Origin: Thermococcus guaymasensis DSM 11113
Lineage (GTDB): Archaea > Methanobacteriota_B > Thermococci > Thermococcales > Thermococcaceae
DNA length: 64,000 nucleotides
NCBI RefSeq assembly: GCF_000816105.1
Contig: NZ_CP007140.1
Span: forward strand, 1,856,915-1,920,914
Direction of reading: 5' to 3'
Shown here: positions 15,964 through 24,693 of the stretch, piece by piece
Layout: each line of letters starts with the position of its first letter
How positions within the stretch are numbered: position 1 is the first letter of the stretch
The notes under the pieces: generated by a model
What the model was told of the DNA's origin: nothing
The model's database searches: none
The model's input: the letters and a program-made list of their open reading frames with translations, nothing else
Translations under genes and position numbers: made by a program

Positions 15964-17108
15964 CCCACCACCCTTCTGACTATCTCCATCGGCGTGTGCA
16001 CCTCACCGCCAAGCTTGGCTATGAGCTCGACCTCGGCTTTGCCGTTGGCACCCTCCTTGACGAGGTGGTAGAGCTGTCCGAGGTTCATTTCGGGCACGTA
16101 TATCTTCCTGACGCGCTCCGCGAGCTCCTCGATGTGGTCGAAGTCGAAGGGCCAGAGGGTGTTGAGCTTGAGCAGACCCGCCTTAACGCCCTTCTCGCGG
16201 AGTATCCTGACGGCACGCACGGCGGAGCGGGAGACGATTCCGGTCGCCACGATGGCCACATCGGCGTCGTCGAGCATGAACTCCTCGTAGCCTATTATCT
16301 CGTCCTTATGGTCGAGTATCTTCCTGAAAATCCTCGTTATGAGCTTCTCGTGGACTTCGGCTTCGACAGTCTTTGGCCTCCCGCGCTCGTCGTGGGTCAG
16401 GCCGGTCACGTAGGTGCGGTAGCCCTTCCCGAATATCGGCATCGGTGGGACGCCGTCGCCGTGCGGATCTCCAAAGGGGAGCCTGGCCTCCTCCTCGTTC
16501 TGGGGAAGCTTTCTCTCAACGAGCTCGATCTCATCAGGGTTGGGAATGTAAACGCGCTCGCGCATGTGGGCTATCTCCGCATCGGTGAGGAGAACCACCG
16601 GCGTCCTGTACTTTTCCGCCAAGTTGAAGGCCCGGATTGTGAAGTCGAACGCCTCCTGGACGGTCGAGGGGCTGAGGACGATGAGCATGTGGTCGCCGTG
16701 GGTGCCCCATATGGCCTGCATTATGTCGCCCTGAGCGGGCAAAGTCGGCTGGCCCGTTGAGGGGCCTCCGCGCTGGACGTCAACAACAACTATGGGAGTC
16801 TCGGTCATTACTGCATATCCGAGGTTCTCCATCATTAGCGAGAATCCCGGTCCGCTCGTCGCCGTCATCGCCTTCGCTCCAGCCCAGGAAGCGCCTATTA
16901 TCGCGGCTATGCTCGCTATCTCGTCCTCCATCTGGATGCTTACACCGTCAACGAGGGGCATGTAGAGGGCCATAGCCTCAAATATCTCGCTGGCGGGCGT
17001 TATCGGGTAGCCCGCGTAGAAACGGCAGCCGGCAAGGATTGCGGCCCTTGCTATGGCCTCATCACCCTGAATGAAATCGAACTTTCCAACGGGAAACGGG
17101 TACCTCAT
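15960..17108 (-). CDS. 2-oxoacid:ferredoxin oxidoreductase, alpha subunit (second set)
   Basis: A 382-residue alpha subunit with the early conserved run FIQGDEAIARAAILAGCRFY and YPITPASE, which contact ThDP and substrate, then GPGFSLMMENLGYAVMTE. It is paralogous to the alpha subunit at 19126-20316. The start ATG overlaps the stop of the gamma gene upstream (ATGA). It has no delta (ferredoxin) subunit of its own, so it may share the one at the head of the operon or use another donor. Confidence 0.92.
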   Translation of the reverse strand: MRYPFPVGKFDFIQGDEAIARAAILAGCRFYAGYPITPASEIFEAMALYMPLVDGVSIQMEDEIASIAAIIGASWAGAKAMTATSGPGFSLMMENLGYAVMTETPIVVVDVQRGGPSTGQPTLPAQGDIMQAIWGTHGDHMLIVLSPSTVQEAFDFTIRAFNLAEKYRTPVVLLTDAEIAHMRERVYIPNPDEIELVERKLPQNEEEARLPFGDPHGDGVPPMPIFGKGYRTYVTGLTHDERGRPKTVEAEVHEKLITRIFRKILDHKDEIIGYEEFMLDDADVAIVATGIVSRSAVRAVRILREKGVKAGLLKLNTLWPFDFDHIEELAERVRKIYVPEMNLGQLYHLVKEGANGKAEVELIAKLGGEVHTPMEIVRRVVG

Positions 17109-17617
17109 TTCAATCCCTCCTCATAACCTGCCATGAAAGCCTTGATGTTCACATCTTCAGTCCCCTTCGGGACGCGCCTCCTAATCGCCTCCTCAACGCT
17201 CTCCTTCTTCACAACGCCCGTCTTCGCCACGAGGTAGCCGAGAGCGACCATGTTTACTGTCAGAGCGAGTCCAGTGGTCTCTTCGGCGATTCTGGTGAAA
17301 GGCGCGCCGATGTAGTCCCTATCGGGCCTGACCAAATCCGTCTCGATTATTAGGAGCCCGTCCTCTTTCAGCGAGTCCTTAACGGTGTCGTAGCCGAGCT
17401 GGTGAAGCGCTACGAGAACGTCTGCCCTCGTGACCATTACGTCGTAAATCGGCTCCTTCGAGATTATGACGTCCGCTATGGAGTGGCCTCCCCTGCTCGC
17501 GGAGCTGTAGTCCTGAGTCTGAAGAACGTTCAACCCCTCAATCGCGGCGGCCTCTCCGAGGATGACACCGGCCAGGACGACACCCTGGCCACCTATGCCA
17601 GCCAGCCTTATCTGCAT
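17105..17617 (-). CDS. korG: 2-oxoglutarate:ferredoxin oxidoreductase, gamma subunit (first set)
   Basis: A 170-residue gamma subunit with IRLAGIGGQGVVLAGVILGE and YSSASRGGHSIADVIIS. It should complete the D-A-B-G 2-oxoglutarate enzyme encoded upstream, yet it is separated from its beta gene by the MNT and HEPN genes. The ATG lies 3 nt after the HEPN stop, so expression still depends on the same transcript. Confidence 0.88.
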   Translation of the reverse strand: MQIRLAGIGGQGVVLAGVILGEAAAIEGLNVLQTQDYSSASRGGHSIADVIISKEPIYDVMVTRADVLVALHQLGYDTVKDSLKEDGLLIIETDLVRPDRDYIGAPFTRIAEETTGLALTVNMVALGYLVAKTGVVKKESVEEAIRRRVPKGTEDVNIKAFMAGYEEGLK

Positions 17618-17620
17618 GAA

Positions 17621-17998
17621 TTACACCCCCAGATACTCCTTCGTGAACTTCAAAAACTCCTCCGCGCCTTTCAAAACGTCCCGGGCGTCCCCCTCGGTGT
17701 ACTCGACAAAAACGTCGTAGTCAGCCGTATGCCTCATGTTCAGGGCCTTTGAATACGCAGTGTAGAGCTTAGCCGGAAGCACCCCCGTCTTCACGAACTC
17801 CTTTCCGAGCTGGGCATGAACTCCCGCATGGCTCTTGGGGTTGACTCCTTTTGAGAGCAGAAGCGCCCTGGCGCAGTAGAACATCGAGTAGTACGCGCTT
17901 GAGATTGCGAAACCATAGTATCCCTTGGAGTAAAGCTCCCAGGAAGCTTTGAGCCTCTCCTCCGCCCTCCTGATGAGTGCCCTGATTTCCTCGTTCAT
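17621..17998 (-). CDS. HEPN-domain protein (COG1895 type)
   Basis: A 125-residue all-helical HEPN protein. Key features are the helix SSAYYSMFYCARALLLSKG, the turn NPKSHAGVHAQLGKEFVKTG and the C-terminal MRHTADYDVF. This type is regularly paired with minimal nucleotidyltransferases in archaeal toxin-antitoxin-like modules. The RX4HXY ribonuclease motif of HepT proteins is not evident, so RNase activity is uncertain. The ATG overlaps the MNT stop (ATGA). The pair sits between the beta and gamma genes of the oxidoreductase operon. Confidence 0.85.
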   Translation of the reverse strand: MNEEIRALIRRAEERLKASWELYSKGYYGFAISSAYYSMFYCARALLLSKGVNPKSHAGVHAQLGKEFVKTGVLPAKLYTAYSKALNMRHTADYDVFVEYTEGDARDVLKGAEEFLKFTKEYLGV

Positions 17999-18273
17999 AC
18001 CGCTATGCCCTCCTTCACGGCACTCTCGTAGAGGCTATCCTTCCTCGTGTGAAGGACAATCATAACCGAAATCCCTAACTCAAGCGTTAGCTCGGCGCTG
18101 AGCTCTCCTGCCCTGTCCCAGTCCTCAGGCTCTATCTTATCGAGTACCACGAGGACGTCAAGGTCGCTCTCGGGTTTAGCGTCACCCCTTGCCCGGGAGC
18201 CGAAGATTATGACCTCCTCCACCCTGTCCCCAAAGGCTTCCTTCACCCTCTTTCCAACGGCCTCAAACATCAT
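17995..18273 (-). CDS. MNT-type minimal nucleotidyltransferase
   Basis: A 92-residue nucleotidyltransferase core. The active-site pattern is intact: FGSRARGDAKPESDLDVLVV, with GSxARG and the two Asp of SDLD that bind metal; the third acidic position probably lies in the later beta strand. In MntA-HepT modules such proteins AMPylate the HEPN toxin and neutralise it. ATG 18273 (or 18270) lies inside the 3' end of the upstream beta gene, and the stop overlaps the HEPN start. The pair is fully embedded in the metabolic operon. Confidence 0.87.
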   Translation of the reverse strand: MMFEAVGKRVKEAFGDRVEEVIIFGSRARGDAKPESDLDVLVVLDKIEPEDWDRAGELSAELTLELGISVMIVLHTRKDSLYESAVKEGIAV

Positions 18274-19126
18274 CGCCACCCTTAAGGCCGAAGTGCTCTT
18301 GAACCTCGTCAATCAGCTTGTTGAGCTCCTCGGTGAACTCGGGCCTCTCTCTGCTGACGAACTCGCCGATTACGAACTTGCCCTCGAGCTCTTCCGGGGA
18401 CATGCTCTTTGCCTTGCTGACAGGGACGCTGTTCTTCAGGAACCAGCGGAGCATTTCGGCGGGCTCTTTCATTTTGTTCCTCCTTCCGAACTGAACGGGA
18501 CACTGCGAGATGACTTCGACAAGGGAGAAGCCCTTAACGGTTAGAGCCTTCTTTATACTTTCGATGAGCTGATAGACGTGGGCCGTAGTCCATCTCGCCA
18601 CGTAGCTCGCTCCGGCGGCAGCCACAGTCTCGGATACGTTCAGCGGGTGCTCTATGTTCCTGTAGGGGCTTGTGGTGGTCTTGGCGCCGAAGGGCGTCGT
18701 CGGGGCTACCTGTCCGCCCGTCATTCCGTAGATGAAGTTATTGACGAGAATCACGGTTATGTCGATGTTCCTCCTCGCGGCGTGGAGCATGTGGTTCCCG
18801 CCTATACTCGCCAAATCGCCGTCACCGCTTATGACAACGACCTTTTTGTCGGGCAAACCGACCTTCACGCCGGTCGCGAAGGCTATCGCTCTCCCATGGG
18901 TCGTGTGGAGCGTGTCGGCCAGGAAGTAGGGCGAGGCTATCCAAGCGGAACAGCCTATTCCGCTCACGACAACCAAATCCTTCGGGTCGAGCTTGAGCTG
19001 GTCAACAGCGTTGGCGAAGGCGTTCAAAACCGTTCCACCGCCGCAGCCGGGACAGAGGGCAGGGGGGAGGGCCTCCTTACGAAGGTATTTGACCATGGGG
19101 TAAGTGGAATAGATTTCTTTCGCCAT
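18263..19126 (-). CDS. korB: 2-oxoglutarate:ferredoxin oxidoreductase, beta subunit
   Basis: A 287-residue ThDP-binding subunit with cluster motif CPGCGGGTVLN, GIGCSAW, ISGDGDLASIGG and VNNFIYGMTGGQ. It forms the catalytic core with the alpha subunit. Its stop codon lies within the first codons of the MNT gene, an 11-bp overlap. The start shares one base with the alpha stop (TGATG). Confidence 0.92.
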   Translation of the reverse strand: MAKEIYSTYPMVKYLRKEALPPALCPGCGGGTVLNAFANAVDQLKLDPKDLVVVSGIGCSAWIASPYFLADTLHTTHGRAIAFATGVKVGLPDKKVVVISGDGDLASIGGNHMLHAARRNIDITVILVNNFIYGMTGGQVAPTTPFGAKTTTSPYRNIEHPLNVSETVAAAGASYVARWTTAHVYQLIESIKKALTVKGFSLVEVISQCPVQFGRRNKMKEPAEMLRWFLKNSVPVSKAKSMSPEELEGKFVIGEFVSRERPEFTEELNKLIDEVQEHFGLKGGDDV

Positions 19127-20316
19127 CAGGCAACACCCCTTATCTCGCGCAGGATTTCCTCAACTGTGAGGGGCACTCCGCCGATTTTGTTCACGCCCTT
19201 AAGCAGAACGTCGTCGTTGACGTAGCGCTGAACTTCGAGGATCATCTGGCCGAGGTTCATCTCCGGGACGAGTATTGCCCTGACGCGCTTTCCGAGCTCC
19301 CTCATCCTCTCACCCGGGAACGGGTGGACGGTCTTCGGCACGAAGAGGCCGGCCTTTATGCCCTCCTCTCTCGCCTTCAGAACGGCTCCGAAGGCGGGCC
19401 TTGCCGTTACTCCCCAGCTGACGACCAGTATCTCTGCATCGTCGGTGAAGTGCTCCTCGTACTTCTCGTAAACGTGCCTGTTCTGCTCAATCTTCCTATG
19501 AATCCTCCTCACGAGCCTGTCATGGACTTCCGGCGTGTAGACGTCTCTTAAACCGTTCTCCTTGTGGGTCGAGCCTGTCACGTGGGTGAAGTAGCCGTGT
19601 CCGAAGAGGGGCATCGGCGGGACACCGTCTCCGTGCGGGTCGCCGAAGGGAAGCTTAGCCTCCTCCTCGTTCCGGGGGAGCTTGCGGTAGGTTATCTCCA
19701 CTTCTGAAACGTCGGGTATCTTAACGAGCTCACGCGTGTGAGCCAGGATTCCATCAAAGAGAACCACGACGGGAGTCCTGAGCCTCTCGGCTATGTTAAA
19801 GGCCCTTATTGTCTCCCAGAAGGCGTCCTGTCCGCTGGTCGGTGAGAGGGCAACTATCGGGTGGTCGCCATGGGTTCCCCACCTCGCCTGGAAGAAGTCA
19901 CCCTGGGCGCCCTTGGTGGCCTGTCCCGTGCTCGGCCCGCTCCTCTGCACATCAACGAGAACTAAGGGGGTCTCGGTCATCACAGCGTAGCCGAGGTTCT
20001 CCTGCATCAGCGAGAAGCCCGGCCCCGCGGTTGCCGTCATGACCTTGAGGCCAGTCCAGGACGCCCCGACCATCGCGGCTATGCTCGCTATCTCGTCCTC
20101 CATCTGGAGGTAGTAGCCGCCAAGCTTGGGGAGCTCCCGCGCCATTGTCTCGGCGATTTCGCTTGACGGGGTTATCGGATAGCCCGCGTAGAAACGGCAG
20201 CCCGCAAAGAGCGCACCGTATGCAACGGCCTCGTTGCCCTGAAGGAAGTAGTTGCCGGGCTTGTATAGCTTTCTGAGGAGCCTGACCTGCTCAGGCTCAT
20301 CACCGCGGATTATCAT
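19126..20316 (-). CDS. korA: 2-oxoglutarate:ferredoxin oxidoreductase, alpha subunit
   Basis: A 396-residue alpha subunit with FLQGNEAVAYGALFAGCRFY, YPITPSSEIAE and GPGFSLMQENLGYAVMTE. The enzyme converts 2-oxoglutarate and CoA to succinyl-CoA with reduced ferredoxin, used in Thermococcales for amino-acid fermentation and biosynthesis. Assignment to 2-oxoglutarate rests on the D-A-B-G gene order known for Pyrococcus. ATG 20316 has GGTGGTGA just upstream; GTG 20325 would also be in frame. Confidence 0.9.
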   Translation of the reverse strand: MIIRGDEPEQVRLLRKLYKPGNYFLQGNEAVAYGALFAGCRFYAGYPITPSSEIAETMARELPKLGGYYLQMEDEIASIAAMVGASWTGLKVMTATAGPGFSLMQENLGYAVMTETPLVLVDVQRSGPSTGQATKGAQGDFFQARWGTHGDHPIVALSPTSGQDAFWETIRAFNIAERLRTPVVVLFDGILAHTRELVKIPDVSEVEITYRKLPRNEEEAKLPFGDPHGDGVPPMPLFGHGYFTHVTGSTHKENGLRDVYTPEVHDRLVRRIHRKIEQNRHVYEKYEEHFTDDAEILVVSWGVTARPAFGAVLKAREEGIKAGLFVPKTVHPFPGERMRELGKRVRAILVPEMNLGQMILEVQRYVNDDVLLKGVNKIGGVPLTVEEILREIRGVA

Positions 20317-20318
20317 AC

Positions 20319-20588
20319 TCACCACCTTACTGATATCGCGAAGTCAGGGCAGAGAAGCTCGCAGAGCTTGCACTTAACGCACTTTTCGGCGTGAACCGGA
20401 ACCGGGTAGTGGACGCCCTTCTCGCTCAGCTCCCTGCTCCATTCAAAGACCTTTCTTGGACACATTTCGACACAGATTCCACAGCCCTTGCAGAGAAACG
20501 TATCAACGTCAATTTCAACAACGCCCTCCGCCTTTCCGACGACGAGATAGCCGTTTTTTTCAACAACGGTGTTCGCGTTTTCGGCCAT
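20319..20588 (-). CDS. korD: 2-oxoglutarate:ferredoxin oxidoreductase, delta (ferredoxin-like) subunit
   Basis: An 89-residue protein with two 4Fe-4S motifs, CKGCGICVEMCP and CVKCKLCELLCP, which relay electrons from the catalytic subunits to ferredoxin. It is the promoter-proximal gene of the operon. ATG 20588 follows GAGGTGGT. A TATA-like CTTTAAATG lies at about 20629-20637, leaving a leader of roughly 20 nt. It may serve both A-B-G sets downstream, since the second set has no delta gene here. Confidence 0.92.
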   Translation of the reverse strand: MAENANTVVEKNGYLVVGKAEGVVEIDVDTFLCKGCGICVEMCPRKVFEWSRELSEKGVHYPVPVHAEKCVKCKLCELLCPDFAISVRW

Positions 20589-20733
20589 GGGAACCACCTC
20601 TTAACGGGTGCCTTTTACGTTTGTCAACATTTAAAGCTTTCGCGAGTGAACATTGATGTTCAGAAGAGGTTCATTCGAGGACAGGATTAATTTTGGACAA
20701 AAGTTTTGGAAATGACAGGGACTTCCCGAAGGA

Positions 20734-21708
20734 TCACCACGTTATCAGCTGCCAGTCGAGGAGGCCGTTCTCGACTATGTACTCCCACCGCTCCTTGCAC
20801 TGCGGCTTCAGGTTCTCGATGTACCTCAGGTCTTGAGTCGCCGAGAACTTCTTGATGGCCTTCCCTATGGCCTTGTCGTAGTCCGTCAGGCAGTTGTGGG
20901 GGCCGCGCTTTGAGCCCGCACCGACCGGGTCACTTAGGATTCTCTTGTTCGGGAACTTCCTCTTCGCCCAGATGAGGACCTCAACCGCGCTCCAGAGCCA
21001 GGGCGGACGGTACTCGTTCTTCTCCCAGAGCCTCTCGTAGAGCGTGCCCTTCTGGATGTCCGTGATGTTTATCGAGAAGGTGTCCGTGTAGGGTTCTGCC
21101 TTTATCATACTCTCCTTGGTGTCCTCGATGCCGTCGCGTTCGCTCAGGAAAATCGGCTTCAGCAGGAGGTAGGTTTTAACCTTCGCACCCGCCTCGTGTA
21201 CGATCTCCGCCGCCCTCACGAAGTCCGCAAAGGTGTTGCCCTTGTTTATCGAGACATCGGCCACATCGTCGTTGGCAGTCTCAAGTCCTATGGCCACCTC
21301 GAAGTGCTTGTCGGGAACGATTTCAGCAAGCTCCCTAACTGCATCGTAGCGGACGAGCTCGCTCCTGCTCTCGATGACGATTTCCTCAACGTTGTCCAAT
21401 TCCGCAAGGAGCTCGAAGATTTTTCTCCTCGTCTCGGGCTTGAGCTCACCGTTGTCAAGGAAGGAACCCGATGTGAACATCCTGACAGCGAAGGGGCCTT
21501 TCTTGCCCCTAATTTTTTCAAGTGCCTCCCTAACGTAGTCAACTATCGCTTCCTGACTCCACTTCACCTTTGGTGCCGCTGTAGGGTATGCGCACATGTA
21601 GCAGGCCTTCCCTATCCTGAAGCGGTAACAGCCTATCGTGGGGAGGATTATGAAGAGCGCCGTTCCGGGTTTGCCAGCGACGTTGTCCTCGCTCGTCCAG
21701 TAGGTCAT
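20734..21708 (-). CDS. raSEA: Archaeosine radical SAM protein RaSEA
   Basis: A 324-residue radical SAM enzyme of COG1244. The cluster motif CYRFRIGKACYMC (CX8CX2C) is that of RaSEA, which with the lysine-transfer enzyme ArcS converts preQ0-lysine tRNA to archaeosine at position 15. Further conserved parts are MFTSGSFLDNGE and GLETANDDV. ATG 21708 follows GGTGAGAGC; the longer frame to 21915 runs through the divergent surE gene and is rejected. It shares a TATA element with surE. Confidence 0.85.
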   Translation of the reverse strand: MTYWTSEDNVAGKPGTALFIILPTIGCYRFRIGKACYMCAYPTAAPKVKWSQEAIVDYVREALEKIRGKKGPFAVRMFTSGSFLDNGELKPETRRKIFELLAELDNVEEIVIESRSELVRYDAVRELAEIVPDKHFEVAIGLETANDDVADVSINKGNTFADFVRAAEIVHEAGAKVKTYLLLKPIFLSERDGIEDTKESMIKAEPYTDTFSINITDIQKGTLYERLWEKNEYRPPWLWSAVEVLIWAKRKFPNKRILSDPVGAGSKRGPHNCLTDYDKAIGKAIKKFSATQDLRYIENLKPQCKERWEYIVENGLLDWQLITW

Positions 21709-21737
21709 GCTCTCACCTAGCCCGGGGTTGGGGATAG

Positions 21738-21749
21738 GGTTTTTAAAAT
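21738..21749. promoter_or_regulatory. Shared TATA element for raSEA and surE
   Basis: The sequence GTTTTTAAAATG reads as a TATA box on both strands. It lies about 25 nt before the surE ATG (21769) on the plus strand and about 30 nt before the raSEA ATG (21708) on the minus strand. No other TATA-like sequence fits between the two starts. Confidence 0.6.
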
Positions 21750-21768
21750 GTGGGGTCGAGCGGTTGTC

Positions 21769-22554
21769 ATGGCAAAAATACTCCTCACCAACGACGACGG
21801 AATTTACTCCAACGGCCTGCGCGCGGCGGTAAAAGCGCTGAGCGAGCTTGGCGAGGTCTACGTAGTTGCCCCGCTCTTCCAGAGGAGCGCGAGCGGTAGG
21901 GCCATGACGCTCCACAGGCCGATAAGGGCCAAGCGCGTTGACGTCCCCGGCGCGAGAATAGCCTATGGAATAGACGGAACTCCTACTGACTGCGTGATTT
22001 TTGCCATAGCCCGCTTCGGGAGCTTTGATTTAGCCGTCAGCGGAATCAATCTTGGCGAGAACTTAAGCACCGAGATAACTGTTTCCGGAACGGCTTCCGC
22101 TGCCATAGAGGCATCAACCCACGGAATTCCGAGCATAGCGGTGAGCCTTGAGGTGGACTGGAAGAAGACCCTCGGCGAGGGCGAGGGGGTGGACTTCTCG
22201 GTCTCGGCTCACTTCCTCAGAAGAATCGCCGGCGCGGTTCTTGAGAGGGGCCTTCCCAATGGAGTGGACATGCTCAACGTGAACGTGCCGAGCGACGCGA
22301 CGAAGGAAACGGAGATAGCAATCGCCCGCCTAGCCCGGAAGCGCTACTGTCCAACGGTCGAGGAGCGCATAGACCCCAAGGGCAACCCCTACTACTGGAT
22401 TGTCGGCAGGCTCGTTCAGAATTTTGAGCCAGGAACCGATGCGTACGCTTTGAAGGTCGAGAGGAAGGTCAGCGTTACGCCGATAAACATCGACATGACT
22501 GCTAGAGTGGACTTCAATGCGATTAAGACGCTTTTGAAGAACAAAGAAAAATAA
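21769..22554 (+). CDS. surE: 5'/3'-nucleotidase SurE
   Basis: A 261-residue SurE-family phosphatase. The N-terminus MAKILLTNDDGIYSNGL carries the metal-binding Asp pair. AVSGINLGENL supplies the Asn ligand, and the P-S-R-like SASGRAMTL segment is in place. The enzyme hydrolyses nucleoside monophosphates in the cytosol in a metal-dependent way. The ATG at 21769 begins the conserved domain; an upstream in-frame ATG at 21748 falls inside the TATA element and is rejected. The message is probably leaderless. Confidence 0.93.
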   Translation: MAKILLTNDDGIYSNGLRAAVKALSELGEVYVVAPLFQRSASGRAMTLHRPIRAKRVDVPGARIAYGIDGTPTDCVIFAIARFGSFDLAVSGINLGENLSTEITVSGTASAAIEASTHGIPSIAVSLEVDWKKTLGEGEGVDFSVSAHFLRRIAGAVLERGLPNGVDMLNVNVPSDATKETEIAIARLARKRYCPTVEERIDPKGNPYYWIVGRLVQNFEPGTDAYALKVERKVSVTPINIDMTARVDFNAIKTLLKNKEK

Positions 22555-22688
22555 ATGACAAATCCAGTTGAAGGAGAACAAATGGCAATACCTTGTCCAA
22601 AATTTGGCAGATCTTAATCATTTGTACAGCCATCGAAACTCACAAACAATTTATAACCCCACGGAAGATATCTTAACAGGTGAATATC

Positions 22689-24647
22689 ATGAGAAAGGTA
22701 GCAACCATTATCGTGGCTTTTGTTTTGTTTAGCGTTTTTGGGTTTGCCTTGGCCAGCGCCACAACCGTTGCAGTGGACTTAACTCACGGTGAAAACACCA
22801 AGTATCTCGTTGACCCAGTTGTCGACCAGAGCAATCAGAGCCACATCCTTGCGCCCTCAATCGTCGAAGGCGTTGGAGACATGCAGTGGGCCTACTTCGG
22901 AAACCCAGACATGTTCCCCAACAACACCAAGATCAAGAACCTCGGGGACACGATAACTGCCGACGCCCTCAAAGACGTTGACATACTCATCCTTGGCCAG
23001 CCAACAAGCCCATTCACCCCCGAAGAAATCCAGGCAATCAAAGACTGGTTTGCCCAGGGCGGTAAGGTTCTCTGGATCGCCGCCGACAGCGACTACGGAA
23101 GCGGCGTCCAGACCCAGGACATAGCTGACAGCTTCCTCGAACAGCTTGGCTATGGCAACCTCAGAATCGACCTCTGCTCCGTGGATGATCATGCCAGCAA
23201 CACTGGGTCTACCTTCCAAGTTATTGGACACGTTGACCCCGACGCGGACACGCCCTTCAAGGGAATGATCACTAAGGACTTCCTCCACGATGGCAAAGTG
23301 CTCTTCCACGGGCCGGGCGTGGTCGCCTGGGTTGACGAGAACGGAAACTGGCACCCACTCACCGAGGACTCCAAGCCGCCCCTCACGTACAGGATTGTGG
23401 TAACCAGTGAGGATGGCATAATCGTTGAGAACAGCGCTCCATCGGCAAACGCTTACATAGCCAATGACACGGGGGTCTTCACTCTCCTCGCGGCTCAGGT
23501 CGTCCCGCTTGGAGGCACTCAGAGTATCCTCATAGTCAGCGGTGAGAGCCCGTACGGTGCCTACAAGCCGATCTGGAGCCCTCTCTTCCGGGGTGTAAAC
23601 CTTGATGGCCCGCAGTTCGTCAGCAACATACTCCACTGGGCCGCCTTGGTTGCCAAGTCCGGTGTTCCGGAGAATCTCTTCTCAGTCCCAGACCCGGAGG
23701 GTGACGATCACGGGCCGGGAACCTACACCTACCCGACTGACGCAGTTTTCAACAAGACCGGACTCTTTGACCTTACTGGCCTCGATGTCCTCAAGGCCGG
23801 CGACAAGTACGTCTTCAGCTTCCACTTCAAGAACCTCGGTGGCAACCCGTGGAACGGGCCGAACGGCTTCAGCCTGCAGGTTATTGAAGCCTACTTCGAC
23901 TTCAAGGAGGGTGGAAACACTTCAGCCATTAAACTCGATGAGAAAGGCCCAGGAAGCAACGTTGACCTTGACCCAGACCACCCATGGGATCTCGCCTTCA
24001 GGGTAACCGGCTGGAGCAAGAAGCTCGTCCTTCCAAACGGAACCGTTCTTGAGGACATTGACGTGTTCACGGATCTGGACGAGAACACGATTAACGTCCT
24101 CGTTCCGGCCAAGTACTTCGGCGAGGATCTCAACGCAGAAAACATCAGGATGGCGGTTCTCGTTGGCAGTCAGGATGGGTTTGGTGTTGATGAGTGGCGT
24201 GATGTTCAGGTTGAGGCTGAGGAGTGGAGGATTGGTGGTGGTGACTCTGATGCCATCATAGCTGGCGTCGCCCCACGCGTCATGGACCTCCTCGTCCCAG
24301 AATGGTTCCACCCAACCCAAGAAGAGCAGCTGAGCAGCTACGACTCTGAAAACGGAAAGAGGGCAACAGTCTTGATGATAACCCCCATTGAAAGCGCCCC
24401 CACCACTACAACTACAACCACGACGACTACTACGACCTCCTCGACGACAACCACGACCACTACAACCACCACAACGACGACCACTACCACAACTACTACC
24501 TCCACCACAACGACTACAACTACCACTACAACCACAACATCCTCAGCAACAACTACGACTACTTCAGAGGGTGGCGGTGGAATCTGCGGTCCAGCGGCCC
24601 TGATAGGCCTCGCAATAATCCCACTCCTCCTCAGGAGAAGGCGCTGA
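22689..24647 (+). CDS. CGP-CTERM surface protein with glucodextranase-C-like domain
   Basis: A 652-residue exported protein. A signal peptide spans residues 1-23. Domain 1 (about 25-330) resembles GldG/ThuA-like domains: DVDILILGQP, WFAQGGKVLWIAADSDYG and SILIVSGESPYG. Domain 2 (about 345-560) has the beta-sandwich run of glucodextranase C-terminal modules (TYTYPTDAVF, HPWDLAFRVTGW, ENTINVLVPAKYFG), which often precedes sugar-related functions. A Thr stretch of roughly 55 residues, a likely O-glycosylated stalk, leads to the sorting signal GGGGICGPAALIG, a hydrophobic helix and RRRR, the Thermococcales CGP-CTERM. ATG 22689 follows AGGTGA, with TATA TTTATAAC at about 22651. Confidence 0.85.
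   Translation: MRKVATIIVAFVLFSVFGFALASATTVAVDLTHGENTKYLVDPVVDQSNQSHILAPSIVEGVGDMQWAYFGNPDMFPNNTKIKNLGDTITADALKDVDILILGQPTSPFTPEEIQAIKDWFAQGGKVLWIAADSDYGSGVQTQDIADSFLEQLGYGNLRIDLCSVDDHASNTGSTFQVIGHVDPDADTPFKGMITKDFLHDGKVLFHGPGVVAWVDENGNWHPLTEDSKPPLTYRIVVTSEDGIIVENSAPSANAYIANDTGVFTLLAAQVVPLGGTQSILIVSGESPYGAYKPIWSPLFRGVNLDGPQFVSNILHWAALVAKSGVPENLFSVPDPEGDDHGPGTYTYPTDAVFNKTGLFDLTGLDVLKAGDKYVFSFHFKNLGGNPWNGPNGFSLQVIEAYFDFKEGGNTSAIKLDEKGPGSNVDLDPDHPWDLAFRVTGWSKKLVLPNGTVLEDIDVFTDLDENTINVLVPAKYFGEDLNAENIRMAVLVGSQDGFGVDEWRDVQVEAEEWRIGGGDSDAIIAGVAPRVMDLLVPEWFHPTQEEQLSSYDSENGKRATVLMITPIESAPTTTTTTTTTTTTSSTTTTTTTTTTTTTTTTTTTSTTTTTTTTTTTTSSATTTTTSEGGGGICGPAALIGLAIIPLLLRRRR
24397..24560 (+). repeat. Thr-codon low-complexity repeat
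   Basis: A run of ACN triplets (ACC, ACA, ACG, ACT) with occasional TCC/TCA encodes the Thr/Ser stalk of the surface protein. The codons are mixed rather than pure, so the repeat looks selected at protein level and not like a simple slippage tract. Confidence 0.9.
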
Positions 24648-24693
24648 ACTTTCCATTTCTTCTTAATTTCCCCTTTAGTTGAACGGTTTTGGC

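Noticed and set aside
24397..24560. Short tandem repeats resembling a CRISPR array or microsatellite
   Set aside because: The triplets are mixed ACN codons in frame with the surface protein and have no spacers.
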